Numbered from the stretch's first letter, positions 33,105 to 44,963 are shown. The stretch: DNA of 64,000 bases from Magicicada septendecula (GCA_034769895.1 CM068370.1:35931747-35995746); one strand, 5' to 3'. Translations and numbers: made by a program. The notes: a model not told the origin generated them from the sequence alone.

Positions 33105-35025
33105 TTACTGGGCGAAAACGTCTTTGTAGACCACATTTTTGGTGTAAACTCTGTGGTCTTTCTTTAAGTTGCCTTGTTGGTCAGTTCCTAAGACTTTTAC
33201 CTTGACTTGCTGAAAGGACTTTGTTCTTGAAAATGCAACATAAAGTTGTCCATGACTGAATACTGGAGATGACAAATAAATACCAACTGAATCCAGTGTT
33301 TGCCCTTGACTTTTGTTGATGGTCATAGCTAAAGCAAGTCTAAATGGAAACTGTTTTCGTCTTAATGTAAAGGGAAGGTCAGGGTCACTGGGTGCAAGAA
33401 TAACTCTTGGAATAAATACCCTGGTACCTTTAAAAGATCCGGTCAGGATTTCACAGTCAATGATTTTTGACATCATTTGCTTGACGACCATTCTGGTGCC
33501 ATTGCAAAGACCTCTTGTTGAGTCAAGGTTTCGTAGCAACATTACTACTGCACCAACTTTCAAGTTAAGTCTATGAGGAGGCATACCTCCAGGTGTTAAG
33601 CTGTTCAAAAACTCCATTGGATAGTTTGCTGCCTCCTCGGCATTTGCACTGTCTTGCTGAATAGAATCTATGCTGGTATAGCATTTCAATTCAGATTGAA
33701 TTCGTCTAAGGACATTTTCATTAAGTTCAAGTGACTCGTGGTTTTTTGGAGTCAGGATTGCACGATTAGCAATGCTGTCATCTCCTGATTGGATGACCTC
33801 AGGAAAGACAGCAGCAACAATACATCCATTTTCAATCCATCTAATCCAGGCTCTTGGAGTTTTCCATTCCCAAGTTTTAAAAGCCAATCGGAAAAGCCTC
33901 GGTGTTCTGATGGGACATTGTCCTCATTGGCACGCATGTTTTGGTCTAACTTTAGGACCTGAATATTTTTCCAACACTTACTATTTTTCATGCATGAAGA
34001 AAGTATTTCGGTTCTGCTGCCATGTGGAACAACAGGGAGAATTTGTCTAAAATCTCCACCGAAAGGAAGACCGCACCTCCAAATGGGTTTTTAGAAGGAA
34101 CTTTTGGATCTTCAGCTAAGAGTTCTTTATACAGTGTGTCAACTGCATTTACTCCATGTGCTGGGGCCATTGAAGCTTTATCCCAGATTATCACTTTGGC
34201 CTTTTCCAGTTCATTTGCCGTATTAGTCCCATGTCGAACATTACAGGTTGATGTTTCATTTATTGGAATAGGCAGCTTGAAACGACTGTGGGAAGTTCTG
34301 CCTCCCTCAAGCAAAGTTGCTGCTATGCCTGTAAATGCACATGGCAAGACTAATTCATTTTTGCTACGCACATAGTGCATGATTGTGTTGTAAAGGAAGG
34401 TTTTACCACTTCCGCCAGGTCCATCAATAAAGAATAGACGTTTGGGTAAGTTAGGGTTTTCAATTGCTTCCCTGATTTTGTCGAAAGCCCTTGTTTGCCC
34501 TGGGTTGAGCATTTGAAACTTTTCTTCGAACATGTTTTTTTCGGCAATTGGATCGTAATATTTTCCAGAATGGATTGGCTCGTCATAACTGCCGACTGGA
34601 AGTTCTAGGCCAAAATCTACCAATGACTTTCCATGTGTTCGAAGGACAGATTCAATTTCTTTAAGCGTCAAATAGAGAGCTTTTTCTCCATCAGGAAAGC
34701 GTCTCTTATAGTCTTGCATAAGATTGTCCTTATGTCTGTCGAATAATGCTGCTGCATCCGACGGCTCACACATGATACATATAAATGCAAACAACTGCCT
34801 AAGTTGTACTGGCATTTGATGAGTTGCAGCTTCTGTTAGGCAAGTATCCCATTCTGAGTCATCATCAGTTAATCCCCTTGCAATGCATGCTTCTTGGAAA
34901 GTTGCAAAGGGGATAGGATTTCCTTCGACCGTTCTCAGGTCCTCGAAAGATGTTGCTCCTCTAACACTGAGAAGGAGAATTGGGAGGAACCATTTTTCTC
35001 TATCCGTGGGACTTACGGCAAACAT
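33105..35025 (-). pseudogene. Helitron RepHel, Pif1-family helicase part (frameshifted)
   Basis: Three overlapping reading frames (33988-35025, 33752-33991, 33105-33887) form one helicase. Visible motifs in order: NPGQTRAFDKI, Walker A GPGGSGKT (about 34399-34422), GIAATLL, Walker B IIWDKAS (about 34172-34194), a QNMRANEDN block, LKLGNG, NRAILTPKN, GMPPHRLNLKVGAVVMLLRN, and the C-terminal INKSQGQT and GQLYVAFSR motifs. The enzyme would unwind DNA during rolling-circle transposition. Two breaks lie near 33990 and 33890. The Walker B acidic residue expected after Asp (WDEA in the family) is Lys here, a likely loss-of-function change on top of the frameshifts. Confidence 0.88.
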
Positions 35026-36479
35026 TCTGCCAATTGTAGTTTCATGTCCTCTAAGACATGGTTTCCATTTAGAATTTTTGTCATCCTAGTTCGGGAATTA
35101 CAAATATATAAATACTTTCGGGCATTAGGGTCTTCCTGATTAAGTTTAAACCAAGCCAGAAGTTTGGACTTGGTGGCTTTTTGCTGTACAGCTTCAGCTT
35201 CCTTGCCTGGTATAAAACATATTGTATGCTTGTCCTCAAGGTGGACATTTAATCTTTCCACATGATCAGTTTGGTGGTGCATTTTGTATTCCCTGAGCCT
35301 CCAGCATGCTTCAGGTGAACTTACATATCGGGTCTCCAAGTAATTTTTTACTTCGTCCCATAGTAGCTTCCTGTTCTGTGGGAACAGTAACGAATTGAAT
35401 ATTTGCACAGTCATGCCCCTTGTAAACGTATTTGAACAGGTATTTAACGCTTTGAATTGAGCTACAAATCTCTACGTTAATGTGAGCGTTGTATTTCAGA
35501 GACAGGTATGGGTTGTATGGCACCACCCATCTGTTATCCACTTTGTTTCCCCCAAGTTCAGCAAAGTTACCATCATCTCGGCGTTGATATTTTGGGTAAC
35601 CATTGACATTGCTGTTGGTCTCGGCACAGAAATCTTTTGGGAATTCTTTTGTGCATTTGCCGTTTTCCATACACGGTGCGTTTGGATTTAATGGACCACA
35701 TGGGCCGTGTATTATACAGGATTTTACAATTTCATGTAGCCTCAGGTGGGCATCTTTATCAGGGAGTTCTGCACAGACAATTTTGTCAATTCTTTCATTC
35801 TCCCAGACTTTGTCTTCCGGGGCCATGAATAGCAATATGTGCCCATGTGGTAGACCACGTTTTTGGAACTCGGTCACGTGGAGCATAGCCCTAACACGTC
35901 CAAATCTATGGTGTTTGGTTAAGTCTTCAAGTAGCAATTTCAAATACTCAAACACTCAAACACTCTTGCTACTAAATCAGGCCGGTCGCATGGTTGCTGA
36001 CCGGGAAGTAAGATTTCCCTGATTTACCTCCATTTAGGATTGCACGTGAATGTTACAAATAAGTCAGGTTTGCAATATTTCCTGACCATGGCCATAGCAA
36101 CTTGGTAATTTTGAGCCATATTTCTTGGACTCCCTTGGAAGGTTGAAGGCAATATAACTTTCTTTCCAGTCAATATGTTAACGTCCTCAAAATTGTGGTT
36201 GTTCACAAATCGGTGAAGAACATCATAGTCTTCAGCTCTTACTGTGTTTTGATTTTTTCGAAACCAATTCAAACGGTTTGCCTCGGTCTTGCAATAGGCA
36301 TCAACCATGAATTGGTGAGTCAGCTTTCCTGCGTTGAGGAACTCGTTAAACTTTCCATCGGGAATGACAAAATGGTTTGAATACCATTGAAGCTGGGACA
36401 CATTTCCTTGACCAACAGCTTTCTTCAGATCTGTGGTCCACCCTGAATCCCCATATGGGAAAAGCAAAAGGTAGCACAT
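35013..36479 (-). pseudogene. Helitron RepHel, HUH replication-initiator part (frameshifted)
   Basis: Segments 36024-36479, 35311-35955 and 35013-35414 join to the Rep domain. Motif FVTFTCNPKW occurs at about 36026-36055. The two-His motif GLPHGHILL (HxH) is at about 35832-35858. The tyrosine motif YLFKYVYKG, carrying the pair of candidate nicking tyrosines, is at about 35425-35452. Rep nicks and joins the ends in rolling-circle transposition. Frame breaks occur near 36020, with an internal gtgtttgagt duplication near 35950, and near 35415. Confidence 0.85.
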
Positions 36480-37538
36480 TGGGTCACAGAGTTGGATAGG
36501 ATCAGGTTGGATATATTTTGTAAAATTCCGCTTTTCGGATAAATTGTAATATCCCGATTTTCTGGGGGTGCATCATCTGCACTGTGAAAAACGGCAGCAA
36601 TTTCTCCTCTGGCAGTGGGAGCGTTGGTTCTGCCGGGGAGCACATTATTTACTCTTTCTCTCAAGAAAGTCACGCTACATTCAATTGGCTTTCGGTTTTC
36701 CTGATTTGCCTTTACCATTTCGTCTTGTTCAAATTTGAGCATGTTCTTGTATTCTCTAGAGAACGGATTGATATCTCCAAAACGTTTCTGGAGGTTCTCC
36801 ATTACGACATGAATGCATCCATTGTTTGCTTGATTGTTCATTCTTTCTGTCAAGGCTTGGGCCGAATCCAAAATGTACAGTTGGGCATACTTTGGTAATT
36901 CACCTTGATTTGGGTGTAATGCAGATGTAGCGTGATAAATTTGCCCATGGATTCTGTAACCAAAAGGACCTGAACGTCTGGTCACTGATTGGTCAACTTG
37001 TGCTCCCATTGAGGCAAACGCCATTGCACTGTTGTAGGATCTTATGTTTTCCATGAAATTTTTGGAATTTGGATCAGATCCATTCATGTAATTTGTAATG
37101 AAGGGATGCATTCGTATTTCATCTAATGCAATGGTCCCTTTATGGCAGCAATTTGACATTAATTCATTTTTGAAATGCGTGGCATTGCAAAATGGACATT
37201 TAGCGTTCAGTTAAAGAAATTAACTTTCTTCAATTTCGTCTTCATTGAAGTTATCGGGAAGCAAAGCGGTGTTGCGGGATCGGACATATCTACTCAGACG
37301 TCCTCTTTGATGTTGGCGTGCAACCCTTTGTCTTTCAGCGTTTGCCTCGCGCTCTTGTTGAAGTTGATTTTGTGACATGTTTTCTCTGTTGCCGGTGACT
37401 TACAGCATTGGCTTCACATTCTGCTTGAAGCTGCTCTTCTGACATGGCCGCTCTACGGCGTCTTTGAGCTTCAGCATTACGTGCTTTTTTTGCTGCAATT
37501 TCTTCAGCAGTTGGTGGTTGCTGGCGTTTAGGAGGCAT
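36425..37538 (-). pseudogene. Helitron RepHel N-terminal region (frameshifted)
   Basis: Starts MPPKRQQPPTAEEIAAKKAR at 37538, a basic N-terminus common in arthropod Helitrons. The frame breaks near 37390, continues as NMSQNQLQQEREANAERQR and stops at about 37220. A CPFC...H zinc-finger remnant follows (about 37140-37200). The main segment 36425-37159 contains IHGQIYHATSALHPNQGE, YAQLYILDSAQ and the NPFSREYKNM region, then goes out of frame near 36520. Confidence 0.8.
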
Positions 37539-37613
37539 ATTTGATCGTATTTCATTACTTATTCATTGGATCATCAGAAATACGTATAAACATAAATATC
37601 ACAATTAAAACAT

Positions 37614-38020
37614 ATACAGAAATATAGGACAATTACAAAATATATAGACGTACCTGTATACAAAATTACAAAACATATCAACACAATCGCATAGTAAAAA
37701 CTTTAAAAACTATAGGAACGGATAAATGTATACATTCGATGCCGGTAAGTATCATTTGTTTATTTACTTGTTACTATGGTAACATACCGATGACTGACAC
37801 AATACCTACCGCGTTATATTATACAGAAATATAGGACAATTACAAAATATATAGACGTACCTGTATACAAAATTACAAAACATATCAACACAATCGCATA
37901 GTAAAAACATTAAAAACTATAGGAACGGATTCGATGCCGGTAAATATCATTTGTTTATTTACTTGTTACTATGGTAACATACCGATGACGGACACACTAC
38001 CTAGCGCGTTATATTATAGA
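37614..38020 (-). repeat. tandemly duplicated 5' end of the Helitron
   Basis: Unit 1 (37614-37820, 207 bp) and unit 2 (37821 to about 38015, 195 bp) are near identical. Unit 1 has a 12-bp insert near 37730. Each unit ends with the Helitron-type terminus cgcgttatattata on the plus strand; only unit 2 keeps the final GA (TC on the minus strand). Confidence 0.9.
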
Positions 38021-38399
38021 TATCACATATAACGTGTACTCTAAAAATGCTTTAAAAAGCACGCACAAAATATAAGCCACAAATGCTCTGCAGACAACGG
38101 CAAGAACACGTCATAAATTTACATAACTTTCCTTTTTATTACAGGAAACAGTAGGATTACTGAATGATCAATCACTAACTTACTTCGAAACGTAGTTCTA
38201 AATCATTGTCTCTAAACTTCATACACTATTGTCCTAAGTTTCAATTTATAACGACACCTGTTTAGATAAATGAAACAGATCGGTTGGTTAACTATCGGGT
38301 CAGAACTCACCGTCTGATGAATCCAAAGCGAAAACATAAATTTAATTATATAGTGCGTGTTGCATAATCATGACAACGACAGCGATATAAAAATTAATA
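38021..38399. other. nothing recognised
   Basis: Flank of the Helitron. No supported feature. Confidence 0.4.
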
Positions 38400-38830
38400 G
38401 ATTTCAAATGATTTCTATACGCAGAACACTTCAAATAAGACAAGGAAATTCATCAAGATAAAATTCTATAAAGTAATGGCAACACTTGTTTTAACTTATG
38501 GAAGTGAAACTCGGACGATGACGAGAAATGATGAACGAAGTGAAATGAACTTCTTGAAGAAAACCAAAGGTTGCACCCTTAGAGATCAAATACGAAATGA
38601 AGATATAAGCACTGATCTAAATGTATATTCTATGGCCAGTAGAGTAAGGGAAGAACAAATAAAATGGAGGCAACATATCGAGAGAATGGAAGATATGAGA
38701 CTACCTAAACAAGTAATACGATACAGACCTCAGGGAAGACGAGATATAGGTAGACCAAGGTAGAGATGGCTTCAGTGAAGTCGGAACAGGCTGTAAGGCT
38801 ATATCTTGGCGTGGTGAAGGAGAAGAAGTG
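38400..38830 (+). mobile_element. LINE-e fragment (RT C-terminus)
   Basis: The ORF 38476-38763 reads MATLVLTYGSETRTMTRNDE, then LRDQIRNEDIST, EEQIKWRQHIERMEDMRLPK and RRDIGRPR. All four blocks of a LINE polymerase end are in order and in one frame. The 3' end is gtgaaggagaagaag. Better preserved than most LINE pieces here. Confidence 0.78.
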
Positions 38831-39239
38831 TTGCATAACTTAGTAGTGACTCAAACAATAACATTATCTGTTTCTGTACCAATTAGCGTAGAAGCACGTC
38901 CAGAACACAACGTCTTTTTAAAATGACGATGACAATAAAGAACAACAGCATTGATCACATTGTTATTTGCCACTTGTTAGCAATCCAGAGACAACTGTTG
39001 AGTAAGATATTTAACTTGGCCCTAGTCCAGAAACCTATAGCATTTCGTCAGTGAATGCTAATCATCTGCCAAAACGATGATCCATTCATTTTATAATAAA
39101 ACGGCCACACTTCCCGAGTCGATAAAGTTACTCAGCGTATTTATGAGACACTTATAGAAATCATAATTATCTGAAAACAATGAAAGAATAAGGAGTTGTA
39201 TATAAATTGGTGTGTGTGCGTGTGTGTGTGTGTTTGTGT
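38831..39239. other. nothing recognised
   Basis: Short GT-rich run near 39210-39235 only. Confidence 0.4.
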
Positions 39240-39830
39240 TTATGTGATGCTTAATGACGGAACTCGTTAGAGTTCCCGCAACGCGTGTGCGTGTAGGGGG
39301 GCGGGACAATAAGTACGACTGAAAATTTACGTTAAAAAAAATCTCTCAGACACGAAAGCGTTGTGCAAGACCTTAGGTCTGTTTGGTGACAGCTGGAGAG
39401 ACAAGCTGTAATTTTCGTGTTTATTACAACACGCGGTCGATACACACAGTCTCACTCTCACTCTCACTCTCACTCTCTCTCTCTCTCTCTTTCACACACA
39501 CACACACACACAGAGTTATGTACTGTTTTAGGAAAAGAAACAGTCGTTTTCCAAACTTGACTTACGGAATCTCGAATCCAAGCAGACGTCATTCTCATAA
39601 ACATATCTCTATGGTCAGTTTGAATTGTCAAAACTCAGTTTGTTCAGTAAAAACGACGTCTTATTTAAAATTGACTCCAGACGTTTCGACCATCTATGAT
39701 ATACCATCCTCATCTGACTCATCTTATGGTGATCCACGTGTACTAGGCGTCTGAGAATTCCAAATTATAGGCTGCACAAAATACGTCTTTACAATTTTGT
39801 GAACATAAGCAATAAAAAAAAGGAAAAGGT
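39240..39830 (+). repeat. repeat G, copy 1
   Basis: Aligns over its length with the inverse of 41705-42665: taatgacggaact, gcgttgtgcaagac, tgacagctggagagacaagc, a (CT)n(CA)n microsatellite (about 39450-39512), ttacggaatctcgaatccaa, cagtaaaaacgac, gacgtttc..catctatgat, gcgtctgagaattccaaatt. It has no coding capacity. Copy 1 lacks the MITE found in copy 2. Confidence 0.75.
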
Positions 39831-39889
39831 AGAACAAGAGGAAATTAATTTAATCCCTTTCTAGCGTTAACCATCTCACCTTGTCTTCT

Positions 39890-40430
39890 ATTCTCTCACG
39901 ACTTCTCACGAAGATTTGTGCACTCTTAGCTCTTCCTTGTGTCTAGGTCTTCCCCTTTTCCGTTTGCCTTGTGGCGTCTCTTCGAATATTTCTTTTGGCA
40001 TCCCTATTGCATGCATTCTAGGTTTACGTTCGGCCCACGTTAGTTGTTTTTCTCTAACCATCGACTGTAGTGTTGTCTGCTTTTATACATGTTCTAATAG
40101 AAGCAATTCTTCTTTACCAGTACAGGCCTAACATGAGCCCTGGCTTCCAACACCAATCTTCTAGAAAGTCTCCTATCCATTGCCACCTCAGTGTAGTCCC
40201 TCACGTACATTCTTCTTTGATCTTCCAAAACGTCATTCAACCACCTTATCCTAGGTCGGTCCCTCTGTCTGCTTTTATAGACTTGAGCCCTCAGGATTTT
40301 GTTTGGCATACGCTGATCATCCACTCTAGGCGACCTAGCCATTGTATTCGTTGAGCCTTTATGAATCTTACAATGTCCTAACGATTCAATTAGCAAGCTC
40401 ATGATTCCTCATGATTCTTCAAGCTCTGTC
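39890..40430 (-). mobile_element. LINE-d fragment
   Basis: The minus-strand ORF 40094-40402 contains DDQRMPNKILRAQVYKS, RPRIRWLNDVLEDQRRMYVR and RRLSRRLVLEARAH, the conserved end of LINE-d. The plus-strand tgagcctttatgaatcttac matches 62975. Confidence 0.75.
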
Positions 40431-40499
40431 TTCAAGCAAAATTTAGTAGGAGGAACAATATTGCAAAAAAAGACATATCTATGGACGTCGGTTTTTGGT

Positions 40500-41310
40500 T
40501 TTGATTTTCCATCAAAAACTGGCAGATGTGTCTTCCAGACCAGTTTATGATGGTCACACTACAATTGACACTTTGTTGTTTGCGGACAGGCTATTCTGTT
40601 GGACTCTGAAAACAGATTGCAGATAGGTATACATTTGTTTAATGGAATCTGCAAAGACTCTGGATTGCAGATATCCACAATTAAAACCAAGGTGATGGAT
40701 TTTTGTGTAACTGATTCCGTACGGGCAAAAATTGTTATAGATGGTACTGTCCTGGAACAAGTTAGCAGTTTTGAATACCTGGGCTACAGTGTGTCTTATA
40801 ATGCAAGCAACGATGTGGTGAATAAGTTGCATAAGTTCAACCTTATGTGCGGGACCATCAGGCGAACCCTCCAGTCAGCAAGTAAAGTAACACGCCTAAA
40901 ATTCTACAAGGTCACGGCTCTTCCCACACTTCTGTGTGGGTTTGAGAATTGGACTTTAACGAAAGCCCAGGCCAGTCGCATCCAAGCGGCTGAAATGAGA
41001 TTTCTCAGGCACGTGGCAGGGTATACTCTCCATGATCGTAGAAGAAACACAGATATACGGTAGGAACTGAATATTATGAGTATACTCGACAGGATCGCCC
41101 AGTATCGGCTGAATTGGTGGGAACATCTTTGCCGTATGGATGACTGCCACATCCCCAAAGAACTCTGGAACTATAAGCCGAGGCGACGGAGAGGTGCGGG
41201 ACGTCCGATGAAGAGCTGGAGTGACCAGCTTCAATCTTTGCCTATTTGAGGACGGAACAAACCATTCTTGGTTTAAACTTTAAGGATGACGATGTTGATG
41301 ATGATTTTCG
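40500..41310 (+). mobile_element. LINE-b fragment with partial polymerase core
   Basis: A broken FADD box (LLFAD, then a small deletion near 40588) is followed by the ORF 40599-41063: DSGLQISTIKTKVMDF, VLEQVSSFEYLGYSVSY, CGTIRRTLQSASKVTRLKFY, KVTALPTLLCGFENWTLTKA, IQAAEMRFLRHVAGYTLHD. A stop follows, then QYRLNWWEHLCRMDDCHI and RGAGRPMKSW. The tail is GAT-rich (about 41285-41303). Confidence 0.82.
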
Positions 41311-41411
41311 ATCAAAAATTTCAGCTTCGTGGTCAGCGCAAAACAAAAACACGGGAACAGGATTCAGTATCGTAAGCTATGAAGAAGTAAAAGCAGACGG
41401 AAGTGAAAACG

Positions 41412-41432
41412 GTAGTAGTAGTAGTAGTAGTA
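41412..41432. repeat. (AGT)7 microsatellite
   Basis: Seven perfect triplets. No adjacent LINE end is evident. Confidence 0.8.
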
Positions 41433-41704
41433 ACGCGCTCTACGTGTTGTGGAACTTCCGCGTTTGGCGACCGCAATTACGGAAAAACTGCCCAACTGTT
41501 GTTACCGGAACAATGGACAAACACAAACAGATGTGACTGTGGTACAAGTCGTCTTTAATTCACACCTTTAAATAGGTTGACATTTCAATTGTTTGTTTAA
41601 ATTGATTCTCTATAAAAACATTTACTGCGGAGGAATTACAACCACTTCCATCCACTTTCGTACAGTCTTATTTCAGACGTGTTTTTAATTAAACGTTTCT
41701 TCCT

Positions 41705-42665
41705 CTTGTTCTGTGTCTTTCTTTTTTTATGTTCATAAAAGTGTGAAAAGGTATTTCGTACATCCTATAATTTGGAATTATCAGACGCTACCAGGGACGT
41801 ATTTACAGGGGGAGGGGCGAACGGGACCAGACCCCCCCCCCAGAGGCTCAAAAAAGTCGACGTTTTTTGTTAGTATCTTAATTTGTAGGCTCTTTTATTA
41901 TTTTTTTTCAGCTACTAACTCTTTTTTAAATATACAAACAAGTTTATTAAACAGCAGTTGCGTCTACATTTACAATATGAAATTTACGAAAAGATTTCAG
42001 TTGTTATCACATATTTTTCAACCACTTTAAAGATAGTAATGTTGATTAGTTTTACCTGTTTTGTTTTGTATGAAGCCGACTCGACTGGATCCTGAACCCC
42101 CTCAGACCAAATTCTAGATACGCCACTGGACGCTACGACACTTGGTTCGCGGGAGATGCATTCCAGATGATAGACACAGCCTATCAAGTGAAGAAACCAC
42201 ATCATAGATGGGAGAAACGTCTAGAGTCAATTTCAATAATAAAATGTCGTTTTTACTGGAAAAAATTGTGTTCTGACAATCCAAACTGTCCACAGGTAGT
42301 CTATGTTTACGAAAAAGTTGTCTGTTTGGATTCGAGATTCCGTAAGGAAAACGAGTGTTTCCGCACCTAAAACAGTACGTAACTCTGTGTGTAGCGCGCG
42401 CGCGCGTGTGTGTGTGTGAAAGAGAGAGAGTGAGAGTGTGAGAGATACTGTGTGTATCCATGGGGTGTTGTAATCAATACGAACATTACAGCTTGTCTCT
42501 CCAGCTGTCACTAAACAGGCCTCTTAAAGTCTTGCACAACGCTATAGTGTACGAGAGTGATTTAGAGATTTTGTTTTAACATAAATTTTCAGTCGTGCTT
42601 ACTGTGCCCCCCCCCCTGCACACACCCGCGTTGCGGAAACTCTAACCGGTTCCGTCATTAAACAT
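41705..42665 (-). repeat. repeat G, copy 2, interrupted by a hAT MITE
   Basis: Inverse orientation to copy 1. It is split at 41784-42136 by MITE family I copy 3; joining 41705-41791 to 42137-42665 restores colinearity with copy 1. It contains a (GC)n(GT)n(GA)n array at about 42395-42445. Confidence 0.75.
41792..42128 (+). mobile_element. hAT-type MITE family I, copy 3 (337 bp), perfect TSD
   Basis: The left end is CAGGGACGTATTTAC; the right end ctagatacgccactg is the imperfect inverse. The flanks are gacgctac on both sides (41784-41791 and 42129-42136), a perfect 8-bp duplication. It lies inside repeat G, whose copy 1 shows the empty site near 39744. Confidence 0.9.
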
Positions 42666-43499
42666 ACAATAGAAGGTGTCCACTGATTATAAATTATTGT
42701 TATCAACTATAAATTATATGTTATAAATTAAATTATGTATTTAATATTATAAAATATAAATGTAAACTATAACAATACCGTATATGTAATGCTTATAATT
42801 TATTATAAGTGACTATAATTAATTAATATTACAGTTAAATATTAATACATAAACGGCAGTTAAAATACTCTCGAAACATTGTAATTTTATACAAAAATAT
42901 ATATTCTGGTGTAAAAGTAACAAATGTTATATATGACATTAATAAATACAATTAATTAAAATTATACGAAAGTTCTGTCAATGTGTGTTACCTTACTTGA
43001 GACATAATTCGATTATGTATGCTCATACATACAAAGTGTGTAAGCTCATCGTCAGCCAACTTTTAAAGAAAAAATCTTAATATTAAGTAACTCAAAATAA
43101 ATGTCTTAATATTAATAATAACACATTAACTTAAAGTACTAATTAATTAATACACCAAGAAGAGAGACTTTTCCAAGATAAAATTATAGCCTATAGTTTT
43201 AACCATATAAATTACGAACTATTTATAAGCCTTTAATGATTTTGTTTAAGTTAAAGGTGTGTTATTCGTAATTTCAAATTTACAAAAATGAAAAAACCGT
43301 ACAGTTTTATTCTACAAAAAAAACGAGAATTGCTAACTACACCATATTACTGACAAACATATTATCATAGTACGTTACTTCTGTCAGATGTTTTGCCCAT
43401 GTTGCGATGATACTAACAGATTGAGCCTCCAAAAGAAATGTCTGTGAAAGGGGAGAAATTAACGCTGCAATCAGAACTACAAAACTGTATTGGCAGACG
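42666..43499. other. very AT-rich, nothing recognised
   Basis: No ORF or repeat partner. Confidence 0.45.
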
Positions 43500-43680
43500 A
43501 CGTTGAGTTACTTTCTGTAATTATAAGAGCCCAATCGATAACAGAAAGAAAGTTAAGCCATGCGTGGAAGACGAAATCTTCCAGGTTTGAAGCAATGGAT
43601 ACGAGAAAGGTGTGGAGAAAGATGTTAAAGATGAGTTGGACAGAGGGTATAACGACATAGAATTTATAAGTAGAAGAGGA
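43500..43680 (+). mobile_element. LINE scrap (RT C-terminal block)
   Basis: One frame reads KTKSSRFEAMDTRKVWRKML, KMSWTEGITT, matching the RxEAFExWxxRRMxKISWT block of LINE polymerases. Too short for a family assignment. Confidence 0.5.
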
Positions 43681-43979
43681 AAGATTTACACGTAATCAGA
43701 AATTGCAGGTGTAATGTGTACTTTGTACATTTATTAAGTCCAAGTGCTGAGAACAATCTAAGCCGAGAAAAAATTCTTAGTTGATGTGCAGGCGATGATG
43801 GAGCCTTGAAGGTACTGAAAACAAACGACAAGAGAACAAATCTTCCTAACCAGAAACAGAGACGCATTCTCATCATCACAGTGATGAGAACAGAGGTTTT
43901 AGATTAATAAATTACGTTACCACAAACATGTAAAGTCACGGTACTACAAACGGACTCAGAATATAAGGAGGGATGGGAG

Positions 43980-44462
43980 CAGGGCCGGATTTAAGGGTAG
44001 GCTGACTAGGCTACAGCCTAGGGTCCCGCATCACATAAAAATTTAAAAAATTAAATGATTGTAACAAAAATAAATGAATATTCTTCGAGCCTTCGATCAG
44101 GCCAGACTACATCAGTTGTGGGGAGGGCGGTGTTTCTGGACAATTCAATTCTTTTTTACATGTTTTTAGTTACATCTGAGAATTGAGTTATACAATTGTA
44201 CTTAAGTTACAGTTTAGTTGGTGCTTTGAGTTATCTTTCAATGTTAAAGCATTTCTAACTGTAATAAAAGCTATTTCGTCTCATTGTCCTAGTAGAGTTA
44301 ATTTATTATTCCTTTTTACCCGGACTTAAATTTGGTATATAAAAAAATCTGGTCCTTAGCTTATACAAAAAATCTGTTCCCCAGAATTTGTCACGACTGA
44401 AAAGTAGAGGACCCGCACCACAACCTCAGCCTAGGGGCCCGCACACTCTAAATCCGGCTCTG
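43980..44462 (+). mobile_element. hAT-type MITE family II, copy 1 (483 bp)
   Basis: The left end is CAGGGCCGGATTTAAG; the inverse of the right end is CAGAGCCGGATTTAGAG. The flanks gatgggag and ggtgggag form an 8-bp duplication with one mismatch. Colinear with 57277-57566, which has an internal deletion. Confidence 0.85.
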
Positions 44463-44764
44463 GGTGGGAGTTTTACAAATAAGGTACAAAAACATAATCA
44501 TCGATGAAATTTGGGTAACATCATTAAGTATTGCACAAATAACTGCAAAACTCAATAGAAGGTTAAAGACTCAAAGAAGGTCTAATAATTAGAAGTTACT
44601 CTACAAACAAATTTTGGTAACGAATAAAATAATGAAATAACACATTACCCATAATGGGAAAATTTTCAAATCAAAATTACAGGAGAGGACGGACAGAGAC
44701 AGACAAAGACACGCAGACAGCGGTAGGAGAAGACAAGGGAGGAAAATAATGGATAGAAAACAGA
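44463..44764. other. nothing recognised
   Basis: Short gap with imperfect ACAGACAGAGAC-type text near 44690-44715. Confidence 0.4.
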
Positions 44765-44907
44765 CAGTGGCGTATCTAGAATTAGGCCTTGGGGTGGCGG
44801 GCACTTGAGTCGGCTTCATACAACAGAAAAAAACAAGTGAAGACTAAACAACATTACCGTTTTTAAAGTAGTTGAAAAACGTTTGATACCATCCTGAAAT
44901 CAAATAA
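44765..44907 (-). mobile_element. hAT-type MITE family I, copy 4 (truncated)
   Basis: Begins CAGTGGCGTATCTAGAATTA and is the inverse of the right-hand 143 bp of copies 1-3. The other terminus is missing. Confidence 0.7.
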
Positions 44908-44963
44908 GGTGAGTTGACTGATACCTGGTCATGATAAGAACTTGGTGTGGGCAAGGGGCACAA

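Larger units (their letters stand above)
32964..38020 (-). mobile_element. Helitron, nearly full length, degenerate (5057 bp)
   Basis: On the minus strand it begins TCTATAATATAACGCG after an A (5' end at 38020) and ends in CTAG followed by T (3' end at 32964). Eleven to twelve nt inside that end lies a hairpin: acccg at 32975-32979 pairs with cgggt at 32989-32993. A-T insertion, TC start and CTRR end with hairpin are the accepted Helitron signature. The body encodes RepHel in pieces: N-terminal basic/zinc-finger part, Rep (HUH) and Pif1-type helicase. At least seven frame breaks or stops show it is not functional as read. Confidence 0.92.

Noticed and set aside
33313-37375. Plus-strand ORFs of 60-140 codons across the Helitron
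   Set aside because: They are antisense shadows of the RepHel pseudogene on the minus strand.
39383-39754. 123-codon ORF with a Ser-Leu run
   Set aside because: It translates the (CT)n(CA)n microsatellite of repeat G; the equivalent in copy 2 is not conserved as protein.
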